DNA of 51,146 nt from Terriglobia bacterium (GCA_020073705.1 JAIQES010000031.1:1-51146), one strand, 5' to 3'. Shown: positions 17,131 to 26,858, counted from the stretch's first letter. Notes: generated from the sequence alone by a model not told the origin. Made by a program: numbers and translations.

Positions 17131-20100
17131 AGGTCGCCGGCCGCTTCCCTCTCGTGAACGAATTGCTCCGGCTCGCTATCGAAGTATCGGTAGAGCGTCG
17201 GCACCATGATCAGCGTCAGCAACGTTGAGGTGATAAGACCTCCGATGACGACAATCGCCAGCGGGCGCTGCACCTCGGAGCCAGGGCCCGTCGCCGAGAG
17301 GAATGGAGCAAGCCCCAGCGCCGTAATCGTGGCGGTCATCATCACGGGACGGAAACGCATCTTGGTGCCTTCGACGATCGCTTCCATAAGGCCGCGGTGG
17401 CCTTCCCGCAATTTTCGGATGTAGGAGACCAGCACCACTCCGTTCAGCACCGCGATTCCCCACAACGCGATGAACCCAACCGATGCGGGAACGGAAAGAT
17501 ACTCACCCGTCACGTACAATCCAACCACACCGCCGATAGAGGCGAACGGCAATACCAGGATGATCAGCGAGGCAAGCCGCAGCGAACGGAACAACAGGAA
17601 AAGAAGAAAGAAGATCGCGCCGATCGTAATCGGCACGATAATCGTCAGATGTTTCATCGCTCGCTGCATGTTTTCAAACTGGCCGCCCCACTCGAAGTAG
17701 TAACCCGGAGGAAGTTGCACCTGGCGCGCAACCTCTTGTTGCAGCTCGGCGACGAAACCGCCGAGATCTCGGTCCACAACGTTCACCCCCACATTGATGC
17801 GGCGACGGGCCATTTCGCGCCTGATCTGGGAAGCGCCTTCGGAGAGCTTGATGTCGGCCAGCGTGCTGAGCGGCACCTGCTCTCCGCCGGGGGCCGTGAG
17901 CAGGATGTTACGAATGTTGCTCACGCTGTTGCGGAAGTTTTCGGGGTAGCGAACTACGGCGGCAAACCGGCGTTCGCCCTCGTAGATCTCCGTGGCGGCG
18001 CTACCGGCAACGGCAGCTTCGATGACGTCGTGAACATCGGAGACATTCAATCCATGGCGGGCGATGGCCTGCCGGTCGATGGTCGCGTTCAAGTTTTGTT
18101 GACCCAGCAGGCGGTCCACTTTGATGTCGCTGGTGCCCCGGATGGACCGTGCCACGTGCGCCACTTGATTCGCCTTCTCAATCAGTTCGTTGATGTCGTC
18201 GCCAAAGATCTTCACGGCCACGTCCGCCCGGACACCGGTCATCATTTCGTCGACGCGGTCCGAGATCGGCTGGGCCATCACCTGATTGATGCCAGGAAAC
18301 GACGACACAATTTCACGGACTTCATGCGTTATTGCTTCCTGCGTCAGGCCTTTGCGTTCCTCAAGCGGCTGAAGCTGGATCATCATGTCGCTCTCGTTGT
18401 AACCTGCCGGATCTACGAGCGAATCACCGCGGCCCAGCCGCGACACAACGTGCTTCACGCCTTTGAGCTTGCGGATCCGGCGGATGGCTTCCATCTCCAT
18501 CTGGATCGACTCGTCCAGCGCGATGTTCGGAACGCGGTCCATATTGGGTGAAATCGTGCCTTCTTTGAGTTCGGGAATGAACGAGGTCCCCAGATATGGG
18601 AACAGCACGAGCGCACCCACGAACATAGCGAGCGCCCCGAATATAGTGACACGCGGATGCTTTAACGCCCACTGGAGAATCGCGAGATACGGCCGTTTGA
18701 GCCAACGGACCAAAAACGTATCGTGCTCCGAACCGCCCTTCAGTAAATAGGAAGACAGCGCGGGCGAAAGCGTCAGCGATAAGACCAATGAAATTCCCAG
18801 CGCGATGGCAATTGTGAACGCCAGCGGCGAAAACATTTTTCCTTCCATTCCCTCCAGCGTCATCAGCGGGAGGAACACCAGAATGATGATGCCGATCCCG
18901 ACAATCACCGGCGTTCCCACCTCAAGAACCGCGTTGTGAATCGAATTGAACCGGCTCTCGCTCTTGTGATGTCCCAGTTTGGCAAAGGCATTTTCCACCA
19001 CCACAACGGAGCCGTCCACCATCAGCCCAATCGCAATCGCTAGGCCTCCCAGCGACATTAGGTTGGCGGACATCCCCATGTGATTCATCACCATGAATGT
19101 GAGTAGCGGAGTCAGCACCAACGTCGCGATTACGATGATGCTGGAACGGAAATCTCCCAAGAAGAGGAACAGAACCACGACCACCAGCGCGATTCCTTCC
19201 AGCAGCACTTTCTCCACCGTCGCCAGGGCCGCGTCCACCAGGTCGGAGCGGTCGTAGTAAGGCACCACGCGCAGTCCGTCCGGCAGCATATTCTTTGAAT
19301 TGATCTCTTCGGCGCGTACCCTTATCCTTTGCACAATCTGCTTGGCGTTGCCGCCCGCGATCATCATGGCAATTCCACCTACGGCCTCGGTGTAACCGCC
19401 CTTGATCATGGCTCCGTATCGCACTTCTTCGCCGAACTTCACCTCGGCCACGTCGCGAACGTAAACCGGCGTCGCGCGGACTTCCTTCAAAACGATGGAT
19501 CGGATATCGTCCAGGTCGTGCACTAGGCCGAGGCCGCGCACCAGGTACACTTCAGGTCCCTGCGGCAGAATTCCGCCGCTCGAATTCGCATTATTGCGTG
19601 CCAGCGCATCGCAGATATCGCGGATGGTGATGCCGTAGTAGCGCATCTTGAACGGGTCAACCAACACGTGATACTGCTTCACGTAACCACCGGTGGAATT
19701 GATCTCCGCCACTCCCGGGATGTTACGGAGCAGAGGCCGGACCACCCAATCCTGAACAGTGCGCCGCTGTACCAATTCTTCTTTCGTCAGCGCACGTTCA
19801 CCGTCATCAGGCCGTTCGAGCGTGTACTGATACACTTCGCTCAGCGCCGTGGAAACCGGTCCCAGAACGGGCGCGATGCCGGCGGGCATGCGGCTGCGAA
19901 CCTCGCCCATCCGCTCGGAAACAAGCTGACGCGCAAAATAAAGAGGCGTGTCGTCCGTGAAGACCAGGGTCACGATCGACAACCCCGGCTTGTTCTGTGA
20001 ACGTAGCTGCGTCAGCCCCGGAAGTCCGGTCATCCCGATCTCGACGGGAATCGTGACAATGCGCTCCACTTCGTCGGGTGATCTGCCGGGCACCACCGTG

Positions 20101-20249
20101 GCCACTTGTACCTGGACGTTGGTGACGTCGGGAAACGCGTCCACGGAAAGACGCTGCGCCGCGTCCACGCCGAATCCAAGCCCAATGGCGGCCAGCACGA
20201 CAATGACAAGGCGTTGCCGGAGAACGCCATAGGTTAGAGAATGCAACAC
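17112..20249 (-). CDS. Heavy-metal efflux RND pump (CusA/CzcA family)
   Basis: 1045-aa inner-membrane RND transporter exporting metal ions by proton antiport. N-terminal TM1 is followed by the porter domain (VSTALSEVYQYTLE, PLLRNIPGVAEINSTGG), TM2-6 with IAIGLMVDGSVVVVENAF, the conserved Asp region of the HME subfamily, a second porter domain (RVDEMMTGVRADVAVKIFGDD) and TM8-12 (IALWGIAVLNGVVLVSYIRKLREG). Length is normal for CzcA/CusA. The TM4 motif is closer to the CzcA type; the metal cannot be decided from sequence alone. It is the last gene of a three-gene operon, 4 nt after the adaptor. Confidence 0.92.
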   Translation of the reverse strand: MLHSLTYGVLRQRLVIVVLAAIGLGFGVDAAQRLSVDAFPDVTNVQVQVATVVPGRSPDEVERIVTIPVEIGMTGLPGLTQLRSQNKPGLSIVTLVFTDDTPLYFARQLVSERMGEVRSRMPAGIAPVLGPVSTALSEVYQYTLERPDDGERALTKEELVQRRTVQDWVVRPLLRNIPGVAEINSTGGYVKQYHVLVDPFKMRYYGITIRDICDALARNNANSSGGILPQGPEVYLVRGLGLVHDLDDIRSIVLKEVRATPVYVRDVAEVKFGEEVRYGAMIKGGYTEAVGGIAMMIAGGNAKQIVQRIRVRAEEINSKNMLPDGLRVVPYYDRSDLVDAALATVEKVLLEGIALVVVVLFLFLGDFRSSIIVIATLVLTPLLTFMVMNHMGMSANLMSLGGLAIAIGLMVDGSVVVVENAFAKLGHHKSESRFNSIHNAVLEVGTPVIVGIGIIILVFLPLMTLEGMEGKMFSPLAFTIAIALGISLVLSLTLSPALSSYLLKGGSEHDTFLVRWLKRPYLAILQWALKHPRVTIFGALAMFVGALVLFPYLGTSFIPELKEGTISPNMDRVPNIALDESIQMEMEAIRRIRKLKGVKHVVSRLGRGDSLVDPAGYNESDMMIQLQPLEERKGLTQEAITHEVREIVSSFPGINQVMAQPISDRVDEMMTGVRADVAVKIFGDDINELIEKANQVAHVARSIRGTSDIKVDRLLGQQNLNATIDRQAIARHGLNVSDVHDVIEAAVAGSAATEIYEGERRFAAVVRYPENFRNSVSNIRNILLTAPGGEQVPLSTLADIKLSEGASQIRREMARRRINVGVNVVDRDLGGFVAELQQEVARQVQLPPGYYFEWGGQFENMQRAMKHLTIIVPITIGAIFFLLFLLFRSLRLASLIILVLPFASIGGVVGLYVTGEYLSVPASVGFIALWGIAVLNGVVLVSYIRKLREGHRGLMEAIVEGTKMRFRPVMMTATITALGLAPFLSATGPGSEVQRPLAIVVIGGLITSTLLTLIMVPTLYRYFDSEPEQFVHEREAAGDLQSASS

Positions 20250-20253
20250 GACG

Positions 20254-21450
20254 CTAGGCTCCGAGCACCGAAAGCCGGGTGCGTTCGTTGTTCAGATGGA
20301 ATGCGCCGTCCACCACGATTTTTTCGCCTGAGCGGAGTCCGTCCACCAAAACGCGCTGTCCGCCGAATTCCTCGCCCAGCGTGACCGGCCGTAGCGTGAA
20401 CACATCCGGCCCGGACTGCACGAACACGTAATCCTTATTTCCATCCCGGACTACCGCAGCGGCGGGAATCACCTGCTTTCTTTGCGCGCGATCCGAGATG
20501 GTCATCGTCGCAAGCATCGCCGGCTTGTATTTATGATGAGGGTTCGGAAGATCCATGCGAACGCGGATCGTGCGCGTTTCGGGGTTCACCGTGACGCTTA
20601 CAAAGGAGAGCTTTCCGCGGATCGGGACGCCGGGCAGGGCCAAGACCTCTGCCCGCACCGTCTGTCCGGCTGTGAGCGTCCCGGCATTCTGTTCCGGGAC
20701 GTCGGCCACCAGCCACAATTGCGTGAGGTCCGCGATCTCCGCCAACGTATCGGCGGGCTGGATCACCTGACCCACGGCCACTTTCCGCTCCAGAACCGTA
20801 CCATCCGTTTTCGCTGTCACGCGCAACAACGAATTGATGGAGCGCGTCCTTTCCAGATTCTCCAGGGCATCCTTCGGCATTCCGAGAATGCGCAACTGAT
20901 CGCGGGACGCGGCCACCTCGGCGGTTGCTTGCGCCAGCTCTGCCTCGCGGCGGCGCAGTTCCGCCGATCCAATCACACCTGCATTCAAAAGCTGTTCGGC
21001 ACGCTCCACGGCGCGTTGCGCCAGTTGCTGCTGCGACATCGCCTTCAACAGACCGAGCTGGGCCTCGGAAAGGCCCGTGCTGTCCAGCACGGCAAGCACT
21101 TGGCCGCGCGTGACCTGCTGGCCTTCGCGAATGTCCAGCTCCGTGATGCGGCCCATCACCGGCGCACCGACACGCGCAACGCGGGTTTCGTCCACCTCCA
21201 CGCGAGCGGCCACCTCGATTGTTCCGCCCACATCCGTCCACGAAACCTCGCCCACTTTCAGGCGCTCCATCAAAGCAGGCGTAGCGCGGATCTCCAGCGG
21301 ATTGGGGAGAGCATTGTGTGGCGCCGCTTCTTCTTTATTCCTGGAGACCGCATTGTTGCAACCGGCCAGCATGATGGCCAAAAACACTGCGGCAACCGCG
21401 CCCCTTTCCGTTCTCAAGGAATGTTTCTTTGCCCTTCGATTTTCGATCAC
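20254..21450 (-). CDS. RND efflux periplasmic adaptor, lipoprotein (CusB/CzcB-like)
   Basis: 398-aa membrane-fusion protein linking the pump to the outer-membrane channel. The N-terminus ends in a lipobox (LAGC, Cys ~30). Then come a lipoyl-like half motif (VGAPVMGRITELDIREGQQVTRGQVLAVLD), a helical hairpin rich in Ala/Glu/Gln, the second lipoyl half (TDGTVLERKVAVGQVIQPADTLAEIADLTQLW) and the beta-barrel (VRAEVLALPGVPIRGKLSFV). The GTG start overlaps the previous gene's TGA as GTGA, implying translational coupling. No His-rich metal-binding N-terminus is visible. Confidence 0.9.
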   Translation of the reverse strand: MIENRRAKKHSLRTERGAVAAVFLAIMLAGCNNAVSRNKEEAAPHNALPNPLEIRATPALMERLKVGEVSWTDVGGTIEVAARVEVDETRVARVGAPVMGRITELDIREGQQVTRGQVLAVLDSTGLSEAQLGLLKAMSQQQLAQRAVERAEQLLNAGVIGSAELRRREAELAQATAEVAASRDQLRILGMPKDALENLERTRSINSLLRVTAKTDGTVLERKVAVGQVIQPADTLAEIADLTQLWLVADVPEQNAGTLTAGQTVRAEVLALPGVPIRGKLSFVSVTVNPETRTIRVRMDLPNPHHKYKPAMLATMTISDRAQRKQVIPAAAVVRDGNKDYVFVQSGPDVFTLRPVTLGEEFGGQRVLVDGLRSGEKIVVDGAFHLNNERTRLSVLGA

Positions 21451-22682
21451 GGAATCGGTCTCCTCAGGTCCTCGGCGCGTGACTGATTGATTTCGAGCAG
21501 CGCGGACCGTTGTTCATACTGCGCGTTCAAATAGCCTTGGCGTACCGTGTGCAGGATGCGCTGTGCGTCCAGCACCTCGATGATTCCTCGCTCGCCCAAC
21601 TGGTATGCCATCTCGGCGCCTTGCAGGGCCAGTTCTGCATTGCGCAAGACGCCTTGCTCAAACGATGCGATTTGCTGGCCGGCAACCTGATAGCGGCCGT
21701 AGGCTCCCTCAAGCAACGCAAGAATCTGGATCTGCCGTGCCTGCGCGAGCTGATTCGCCTGGCGCACGGCTGCAATCGATTCTGCAATAGGACCTTCGCG
21801 GCGATTCCAGAAAGGAACCGGAAGCGCGACGCCAATCCGAAAGGCGGGACTGTCCGGCAATCTCTCGACTTCTGTCCTCAACGAAGGCTGGGGCCGACGC
21901 AATGCGGTCTCATAGTTCACGCGCGCCTCTGCGCGCCGGACTTCTGAGCGCATCAACGCAAGTGTGGGATGACGTTCCAGCACTTCTTGCCGCAATTGAT
22001 CGAGCGGGGGAAGCTGCGCCGGCGGCGGTGGCACGTCTTCCAGTTCCACGTCCGGAGCGAGCGGCGCTCCCACGGCGGCTTGGAATTGCGACATCGCCGT
22101 GACCAACTGAAGCTGTGCGCTGTTCGCCAAAGTCATCGCCGTGGCGGCTTCCGCCTCTGCGCGATTCAACTCGATGGTTCCGGCTTCGCCCAGCTGCACG
22201 CGAACTTCAACACGCTTTCGCAGGTCTTCCACCCGACGGAGATTTTCGCGCGCCAGAGCGATTTCACTCCTGCGCCTCAACACCTCATAGAAAGCGCGGC
22301 GAACGGCGCCCAGAACGGCGAGTCTCGTCTCAGCAAGAAAAAACTGACTGCTTTCCACGCCCAACTCGGCCAGCTTCACGCGGCTTGGGCGAAGCTGCCC
22401 AAGTTCGAGGGGCTGCGAAAACGTGTAGAGGAAATCTGAACCAGCCACGGCGTTTGGAACACGGGCCATTTGGTGTCCGCCGAGGAATGCAGTCTCCGGG
22501 TTCGGATAAGCGCGCGCCGTCATGATTCCCGCCCGTGCCACGTCCACTTGTGCGCCGCTCGCCTGAAGCTGAGGATGCGAGCGGTCTGCCAGGTCCAAGG
22601 CCTGATCGAGCGTCAATTTCACCGCCGCGGGGAGGCTGTTTGCGAGTAGGATAAACGCGACACACGACAGGATGTAGTACAT
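21447..22682 (-). CDS. Outer-membrane efflux protein, TolC/CusC family
   Basis: 411 aa from ATG 22682, preceded by GAGGGG 4 nt upstream; a longer frame to 22817 adds unrelated residues before the signal peptide (YYILSCVAFILLANSLPAAV). Two OEP repeats are visible: LTLDQALDLADRSHPQLQASG opening the first, and QLPPLDQLRQEVLERHPTLALMRSEVRRAEA opening the second, with coiled helices rich in Ala, Glu and Gln (LNRAEAEAATAMTLANSAQ). The end QSRAEDLRRPIP overlaps the adaptor start. First gene of the metal efflux operon; no CueR/CzcR-type regulator lies beside it. Confidence 0.9.
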   Translation of the reverse strand: MYYILSCVAFILLANSLPAAVKLTLDQALDLADRSHPQLQASGAQVDVARAGIMTARAYPNPETAFLGGHQMARVPNAVAGSDFLYTFSQPLELGQLRPSRVKLAELGVESSQFFLAETRLAVLGAVRRAFYEVLRRRSEIALARENLRRVEDLRKRVEVRVQLGEAGTIELNRAEAEAATAMTLANSAQLQLVTAMSQFQAAVGAPLAPDVELEDVPPPPAQLPPLDQLRQEVLERHPTLALMRSEVRRAEARVNYETALRRPQPSLRTEVERLPDSPAFRIGVALPVPFWNRREGPIAESIAAVRQANQLAQARQIQILALLEGAYGRYQVAGQQIASFEQGVLRNAELALQGAEMAYQLGERGIIEVLDAQRILHTVRQGYLNAQYEQRSALLEINQSRAEDLRRPIP

Positions 22683-23204
22683 AAGTCCCCTCGATTGAAA
22701 TTGATACAGTCGATAACCCGATCTACTCATCGGTGAAGGTAGATGCTCCGAACTGGGGAGCAACGGGGTATGGACAGAAAGCAGGATTTTCATTTTGCAT
22801 TCCGAGTCGCCAAGCAATATACACCCAACCGCCTCCGTTGGACCATTTTTTCATCCTTTCCATCGCGAACGATTCCAGCAGCCCACGAAGGGGCCAGCCC
22901 TGCCTCTCCCGGGTACGGGAAAACCAGAAATTGCCTCTTTTTCATGCGATTTCCCAGACACTGCTCCATCCCTTCCATGTTTCTTTGTTGATAGATTTCT
23001 CTGCCTGCCAGGCGGTTTCTGCTTGCCCGCAGGCAACGGTAGCGCTTCGATCCGCCACACCATGCTTCCAAATAGCCGCCGTGTCAGATGACTCTCCGCC
23101 AGGAGCAACCAATCGTACCGAGCGTGTTTGACCAATCGACCGCTGGTTTTCATCAATCGCTGCTGCAAGCTGGTCAGCGACTAGTTGTTGATTCTGCTGG
23201 GCAG
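22683..23204 (+). other. Region between the efflux operon and the integrase relic
   Basis: About 520 bases. The left part should carry the efflux operon promoter (reading left). Several overlapping short open frames on both strands show no protein character or ribosome site. The sequence from ~23088 is in frame with the integrase fragment but does not look like recombinase until about 23205. Confidence 0.5.
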
Positions 23205-23477
23205 CGCCAAGCGCCACCACTTAACCCTGATGTGCTCTGCCAAAATGTGCTCTATCCGATTCTCGACAGGCTGGGGATTTCTCGCCGTTCAGGTGCCTCA
23301 GGCTTTCACACCTTCAGGCACTCAGCTGCGAGCATCCTCAACGAACGTACAGGCAATCTGAAACTCGCGCAGAGGTTGTTGGGACACTCGACGGTCGATA
23401 TGACCGCGAATGTTTACACGCACACTCCTGCGGAGTCAGAACGCGAGGCCGCACTCGCCATAGAATTGGCAATCTAG
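23205..23477 (+). pseudogene. Tyrosine recombinase (phage-type integrase), C-terminal relic
   Basis: About 90 C-terminal residues of a tyrosine integrase: PLNPDVLCQNVLYPILDRLG, then the box HTFRHSAAS (catalytic H-x-x-R), QRLLGHSTVDMTANVYTH (catalytic His/Trp position and nucleophile Tyr), then a charged tail. The SAM-like N-terminal domain and the first catalytic Arg region are missing and there is no credible start, so it cannot be active. It ends 94 bp from the 3' end of tRNA-His, the classic place for an integrase of an element inserted in a tRNA gene. Confidence 0.85.
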
Positions 23478-23570
23478 GGTGTTTTGTTTTCACTTGTTTT
23501 TGAATCGGGGAACAGGAACAAGAAAGAAGCGGTTAATTAAAATGGAAGTACAAGCGGCTGAAGGAGTCGT

Positions 23571-23647
23571 TGGGGTGAGCGGCGGGGTTTGAACCCGCGA
23601 CCCTCGGTGCCACAGACCGATGCTCTACCGGCTGAGCTACGCTCACC
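23571..23647 (-). tRNA. tRNA-His (GTG)
   Basis: The minus strand folds as a full cloverleaf. The acceptor GTGAGCG pairs with CGCTCAC, and an extra G at -1 faces discriminator C, the histidine identity pair. The D-arm is AGCTCAGCCGGTAGAGC and the anticodon loop CTGTGGC gives GTG. The T-arm is GCGGGTTCAAACCCCGC and CCA is encoded. The integrase relic lies just past its 3' end. Confidence 0.95.
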
Positions 23648-24194
23648 ACCGCCTGGTTTTTGACATGTTACCACACTTGCCACAGCGTTAGGTTTTCGAC
23701 CAACGCCGTAAGTATGAACTTCGCAATTGAGACGCCCGGTCGAGGTCTTCAGTGGGGAGACGACCCTTCACGCGAAGGGAAATAGTCAGCCCTATTTGCT
23801 TTTGCCGATCGTACCGAGAAAATACTCTGTGGAGGAGCGACCGAAGCGGTTTGCCGCGGTCAGCATGGGGGCATTTCTTCCGGCCGTTTTTCAATGCTAG
23901 TATGAGACCTTCAAGAAAGTGTTCAGCCCGAACCGAAGAGGATGACCTTTCATTTCATGCGCGTCAGAAGGCTTCAATCTTCAGGAATAGCTCGATTGTT
24001 TGGGTCTTTTCATATAGAATGGGCACCGCCAAAGACCGAGGCATAAAGAGAAAAAACGGTTTATCGCCGGGCGCGGGGAAGAATGTCGTTCCCGCGGACT
24101 TTTTGGTGAGCTGTTAAGCACTAGTTGCGCCGGTCAAACTTGGAGCCCTGTGGTTTATTTTCCACTGGAATTTTAATCTCGGAGGAATTAGGTC
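23648..24194 (+). other. Intergenic region before the DRE-TIM enzyme
   Basis: About 545 bases. I see no supported gene; a 121-residue open frame at 23752-24117 has no ribosome site and an Arg/Ser-rich, non-protein-like composition. The promoter of the next gene should be near the right end, where GGAGG (24180) precedes ATG 24195. Confidence 0.55.
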
Positions 24195-25457
24195 ATGGCA
24201 CAAGAGCCGTGGAAGACGGAAAAGTGGTTTGTCAGTCCTTGGAACTTCAACGAGGCAGTTCGCGGACAGTTCCATTTCCCGAAGCAGATCAAATTTCACG
24301 ATATCACTCTGCGCGACGGGGAGCAGCAAACCGGCGTCATCTTCACGAAGGATGACAAGATCAGGATCGCGGAAGCGCTGACGGAAGCCGGAGTTCACCG
24401 GATTGAGGCCGGGATGCCGGTGGTGTCGCCAAGCGACGAAGCCGCGATCAAAGAGATCGTGAAGCGAAAGCTGGGTCCTCAGATTTTCGCTTTTTCCCGC
24501 TGCATGGTCGACGACGTAAAGCGGGCGGTCGATTGCGGCGTGTCCGGAATTGTGATGGAGGTGCCGTCCAGCGAACACATTATCAAATACGCGTATAAGT
24601 GGCCGCTCGAGAAGGCCATCGATCTCTCCATCGAGTCGACGGCCTTCGCTCACGAGCAGGGGCTCGAGGTTGTGTTCTTTCCGATCGACTTCACCCGCGC
24701 CGAAATGAATTGGGTGCTGGATCTCATCCTGCGCGTCGCAAACGAAGGCCACATGGACGCCCTGGCGCTGGTGGACACGTTTGGCGTGTTGTCACCCCAC
24801 GCCATTCAGTATCTCGTGCGGTCGGTGAAGGCGCGCATCAACAAACGGCTCGAAGCTCATTTCCACATGGATTTCGGGATGGGCGTGGCTAACACGATCA
24901 TGGCGCTGGCGGAAGGCGTCGAGGTGGTTCACTCGACCGTCCTTGGAATTGGCGAACGCGCGGGCAACACACCGATGGAAGAGACCGCGATGGCTCTGTT
25001 GACCCTGTATGGGATCGACACCGGTTTGAAATACGACAAGTTGTATAGCCTTGCGAAGCTCGTGCAGCAGCTTTCTGGCCATGCGGTTGCCTCCAACAGG
25101 CCCGTGGTCGGCGATGCGCTGTTCCAGATCGAGTCCGGCATCATCGCCAGTTGGTTCCAGAACTGCGGCGCCGAAAATCCCACGGAGCTCTTCCCATTCC
25201 GTTGGGACGTTGTTGGCCAGCCAGCGGCGAAAGTCGTTCTCGGAAAGGGAAGCGGCATCGATTCCATCAAGGCCGCCTTGAAGAACATCGGCGTCCAAGC
25301 CAGCGAAGAAGGGGCCATGCAGGTGGTGGCCGCCGTCAAGAATTTCTCGCTTCGTCATAAGCGGCTCCTGACAGATGCGGAATTCCGCACAGTTGTTGGC
25401 GCCACTCTTCCGAACACGGTTGTCAGCACTGCGAAAGGCGTCAAAACAGGGGTCTGA
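24195..25457 (+). CDS. Isopropylmalate/homocitrate synthase-like enzyme (DRE-TIM, HMGL-like)
   Basis: 420-aa condensing enzyme. The TIM barrel starts at IKFHDITLRDGEQQTG, containing the catalytic Arg and metal-binding Asp of the DRE motif. The metal HxH is in AHFHMDFG, where classical enzymes have HxHN/D-D-x-G. GERAGNTPMEE is the usual Gly-Asn loop. The C-terminal KGSGIDSIKAALKNIG is a subdomain-like segment; there is no full LeuA regulatory domain, so feedback control by leucine is unlikely. The reaction should join acetyl-CoA or a related acyl-CoA to a 2-oxoacid, exact acid unknown. No leu or lys genes adjoin; two MFS transporters follow on the same strand. Start supported by GGAGG. Confidence 0.75.
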   Translation: MAQEPWKTEKWFVSPWNFNEAVRGQFHFPKQIKFHDITLRDGEQQTGVIFTKDDKIRIAEALTEAGVHRIEAGMPVVSPSDEAAIKEIVKRKLGPQIFAFSRCMVDDVKRAVDCGVSGIVMEVPSSEHIIKYAYKWPLEKAIDLSIESTAFAHEQGLEVVFFPIDFTRAEMNWVLDLILRVANEGHMDALALVDTFGVLSPHAIQYLVRSVKARINKRLEAHFHMDFGMGVANTIMALAEGVEVVHSTVLGIGERAGNTPMEETAMALLTLYGIDTGLKYDKLYSLAKLVQQLSGHAVASNRPVVGDALFQIESGIIASWFQNCGAENPTELFPFRWDVVGQPAAKVVLGKGSGIDSIKAALKNIGVQASEEGAMQVVAAVKNFSLRHKRLLTDAEFRTVVGATLPNTVVSTAKGVKTGV

Positions 25458-25700
25458 CGAATAAGTCTTTCTATCAAGGCGATGGTTCTCAGGGCCCCGC
25501 GTGAGTTGGGAGTTGACGAAGTCGAACAGCCCAAGCGGGCCACAATCAGGTTTGCGTGGTCTGCCGAGGCCTGAAATTGTAGCGAGCCGCATTTCGTTTG
25601 CTGTGAGAAACGCGAGGAAAAACACATTCTGGACCAACAAGCCACAATTCAAACAAACGCTGCGGAAAGCCGGTCTGGCACACGCGGTGTTGCCATCGCG

Positions 25701-26858
25701 ATGTACTGTGTGCTGCTCGTGGCGTACTCACTGATGGCGGCCGACCGGTATCTTTTCCCGTTCCTCAATTACGACGTGCGCAAGGAGTTCGGCTTTTCCG
25801 TTCCCACTATAGGTCTTCTCTCGACGATCTTTACGCTGGGGTTGGGGATAGGAGGGTTGCCCACCGGATATTTGCTCTCGCGCTTCTCACGCAAGACCGT
25901 GCTGTTGCTCGGAATCGCAATATTCTCCGGGGGAACGGCACTGACCACCGTCACCACCGGTTTTTGGACCATGCTCCTCTGCCTGGCTGCAACGGGCATT
26001 GGCATGGCCATGATGGCGACGTCCATGTTTGCCCTCGCGGCAAGTTATTTTATCAAATACCGTGCCGCCGCCATTGGCTCGGTCAATTTTTGCTACGGTC
26101 TCGGCGGCTTCTACGCCCCGATCTTGGCTAGCGTATTCCTGATTTCATACAAGACTTGGCGCGCTCCGATGCTCGCGTTTGGACTATTCGGCTTCGCCAC
26201 GATTGTTTTGATCCTGCTCTTCGTCCGTTCCTGGTTCAGTGAGACGCATCGTACTGCCGAAGCTCGGAAGGGCGCCGGTGGGGCCTCGACGCTTCTGAAC
26301 AGAAATTCGATACTTCTGACAGCCCTAAGTATGATCCATGGCCTGAGTATGTACGGATTTCTCGGCATGTATCCACTGTATCTGCGGGACGGCCTCCATT
26401 TCCCACCAGGAACGGCCGCAGGAGTCTACAAGTTTTTCGGTGTCGGCGCTCTTGCCTCCATATTATGCGGCTGGCTAGGCGATCGCCTGTCGCCGCGCGT
26501 TGTCCTTAGTGGAGCTTTTCTCTGCAGTGCGGGTCTGGGCTACCTGTTTTTTCACGGTTCGGATTCTGTCTTGGCCGCGTCGATCATGACATGCGCCTAT
26601 GGCGTGGTAGCAAGCTCGATCCTTTACGTGAATCTTGCCGGCTATCATGTCAAAGCCGTGCGCGGCAGTTTGGCGAGCCGCGCATCGGGAATGTTCGTGA
26701 CCAGCCTTTATGCGGCTGCTGCATTTGCTGGCTTATTGATGGGCTGGATCGAAAAGAATCATGGCTGGCCGATGGCGGGAGCGATTCAAATGTCCCTGCT
26801 TTCTCTTGTCGGCGCAGCTCTCGCGCTTGCCCTGCGGCCCAGCGAAATGTCTATGTAG
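25701..26858 (+). CDS. MFS transporter
   Basis: 385-aa major facilitator protein with 12 predicted membrane segments and the loop 2-3 motif GLPTGYLLSRFSRKT. Substrate unknown; an organic-acid type is suggested by the neighbouring acyl-CoA condensing enzyme (weak inference). The ATG at 25701 leaves the first membrane helix short (YCVLLVAYSLMAADRY). The open frame continues upstream through TRGVAIA to a CTG/ATT at 25626-25631 placed behind GCGAGGAAAA, so a non-canonical start giving ~24 more residues is possible. There is no ribosome site directly before 25701. Confidence 0.8.
   Translation: MYCVLLVAYSLMAADRYLFPFLNYDVRKEFGFSVPTIGLLSTIFTLGLGIGGLPTGYLLSRFSRKTVLLLGIAIFSGGTALTTVTTGFWTMLLCLAATGIGMAMMATSMFALAASYFIKYRAAAIGSVNFCYGLGGFYAPILASVFLISYKTWRAPMLAFGLFGFATIVLILLFVRSWFSETHRTAEARKGAGGASTLLNRNSILLTALSMIHGLSMYGFLGMYPLYLRDGLHFPPGTAAGVYKFFGVGALASILCGWLGDRLSPRVVLSGAFLCSAGLGYLFFHGSDSVLAASIMTCAYGVVASSILYVNLAGYHVKAVRGSLASRASGMFVTSLYAAAAFAGLLMGWIEKNHGWPMAGAIQMSLLSLVGAALALALRPSEMSM

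Noticed and set aside
17397-18551. 384-residue plus-strand frame opposite the RND pump
   Set aside because: His/Asp/Gln-rich antisense artefact of a GC-rich gene.
23571-23647. Searching for the second att copy of tRNA-His in the window
   Set aside because: No second GGGGTTTGAACCCGCG-like stretch was found, so no island boundary is claimed.
23752-24117. 121-residue frame between tRNA-His and the DRE-TIM enzyme
   Set aside because: No ribosome site, no hydrophobic core pattern and no similarity I recognise.
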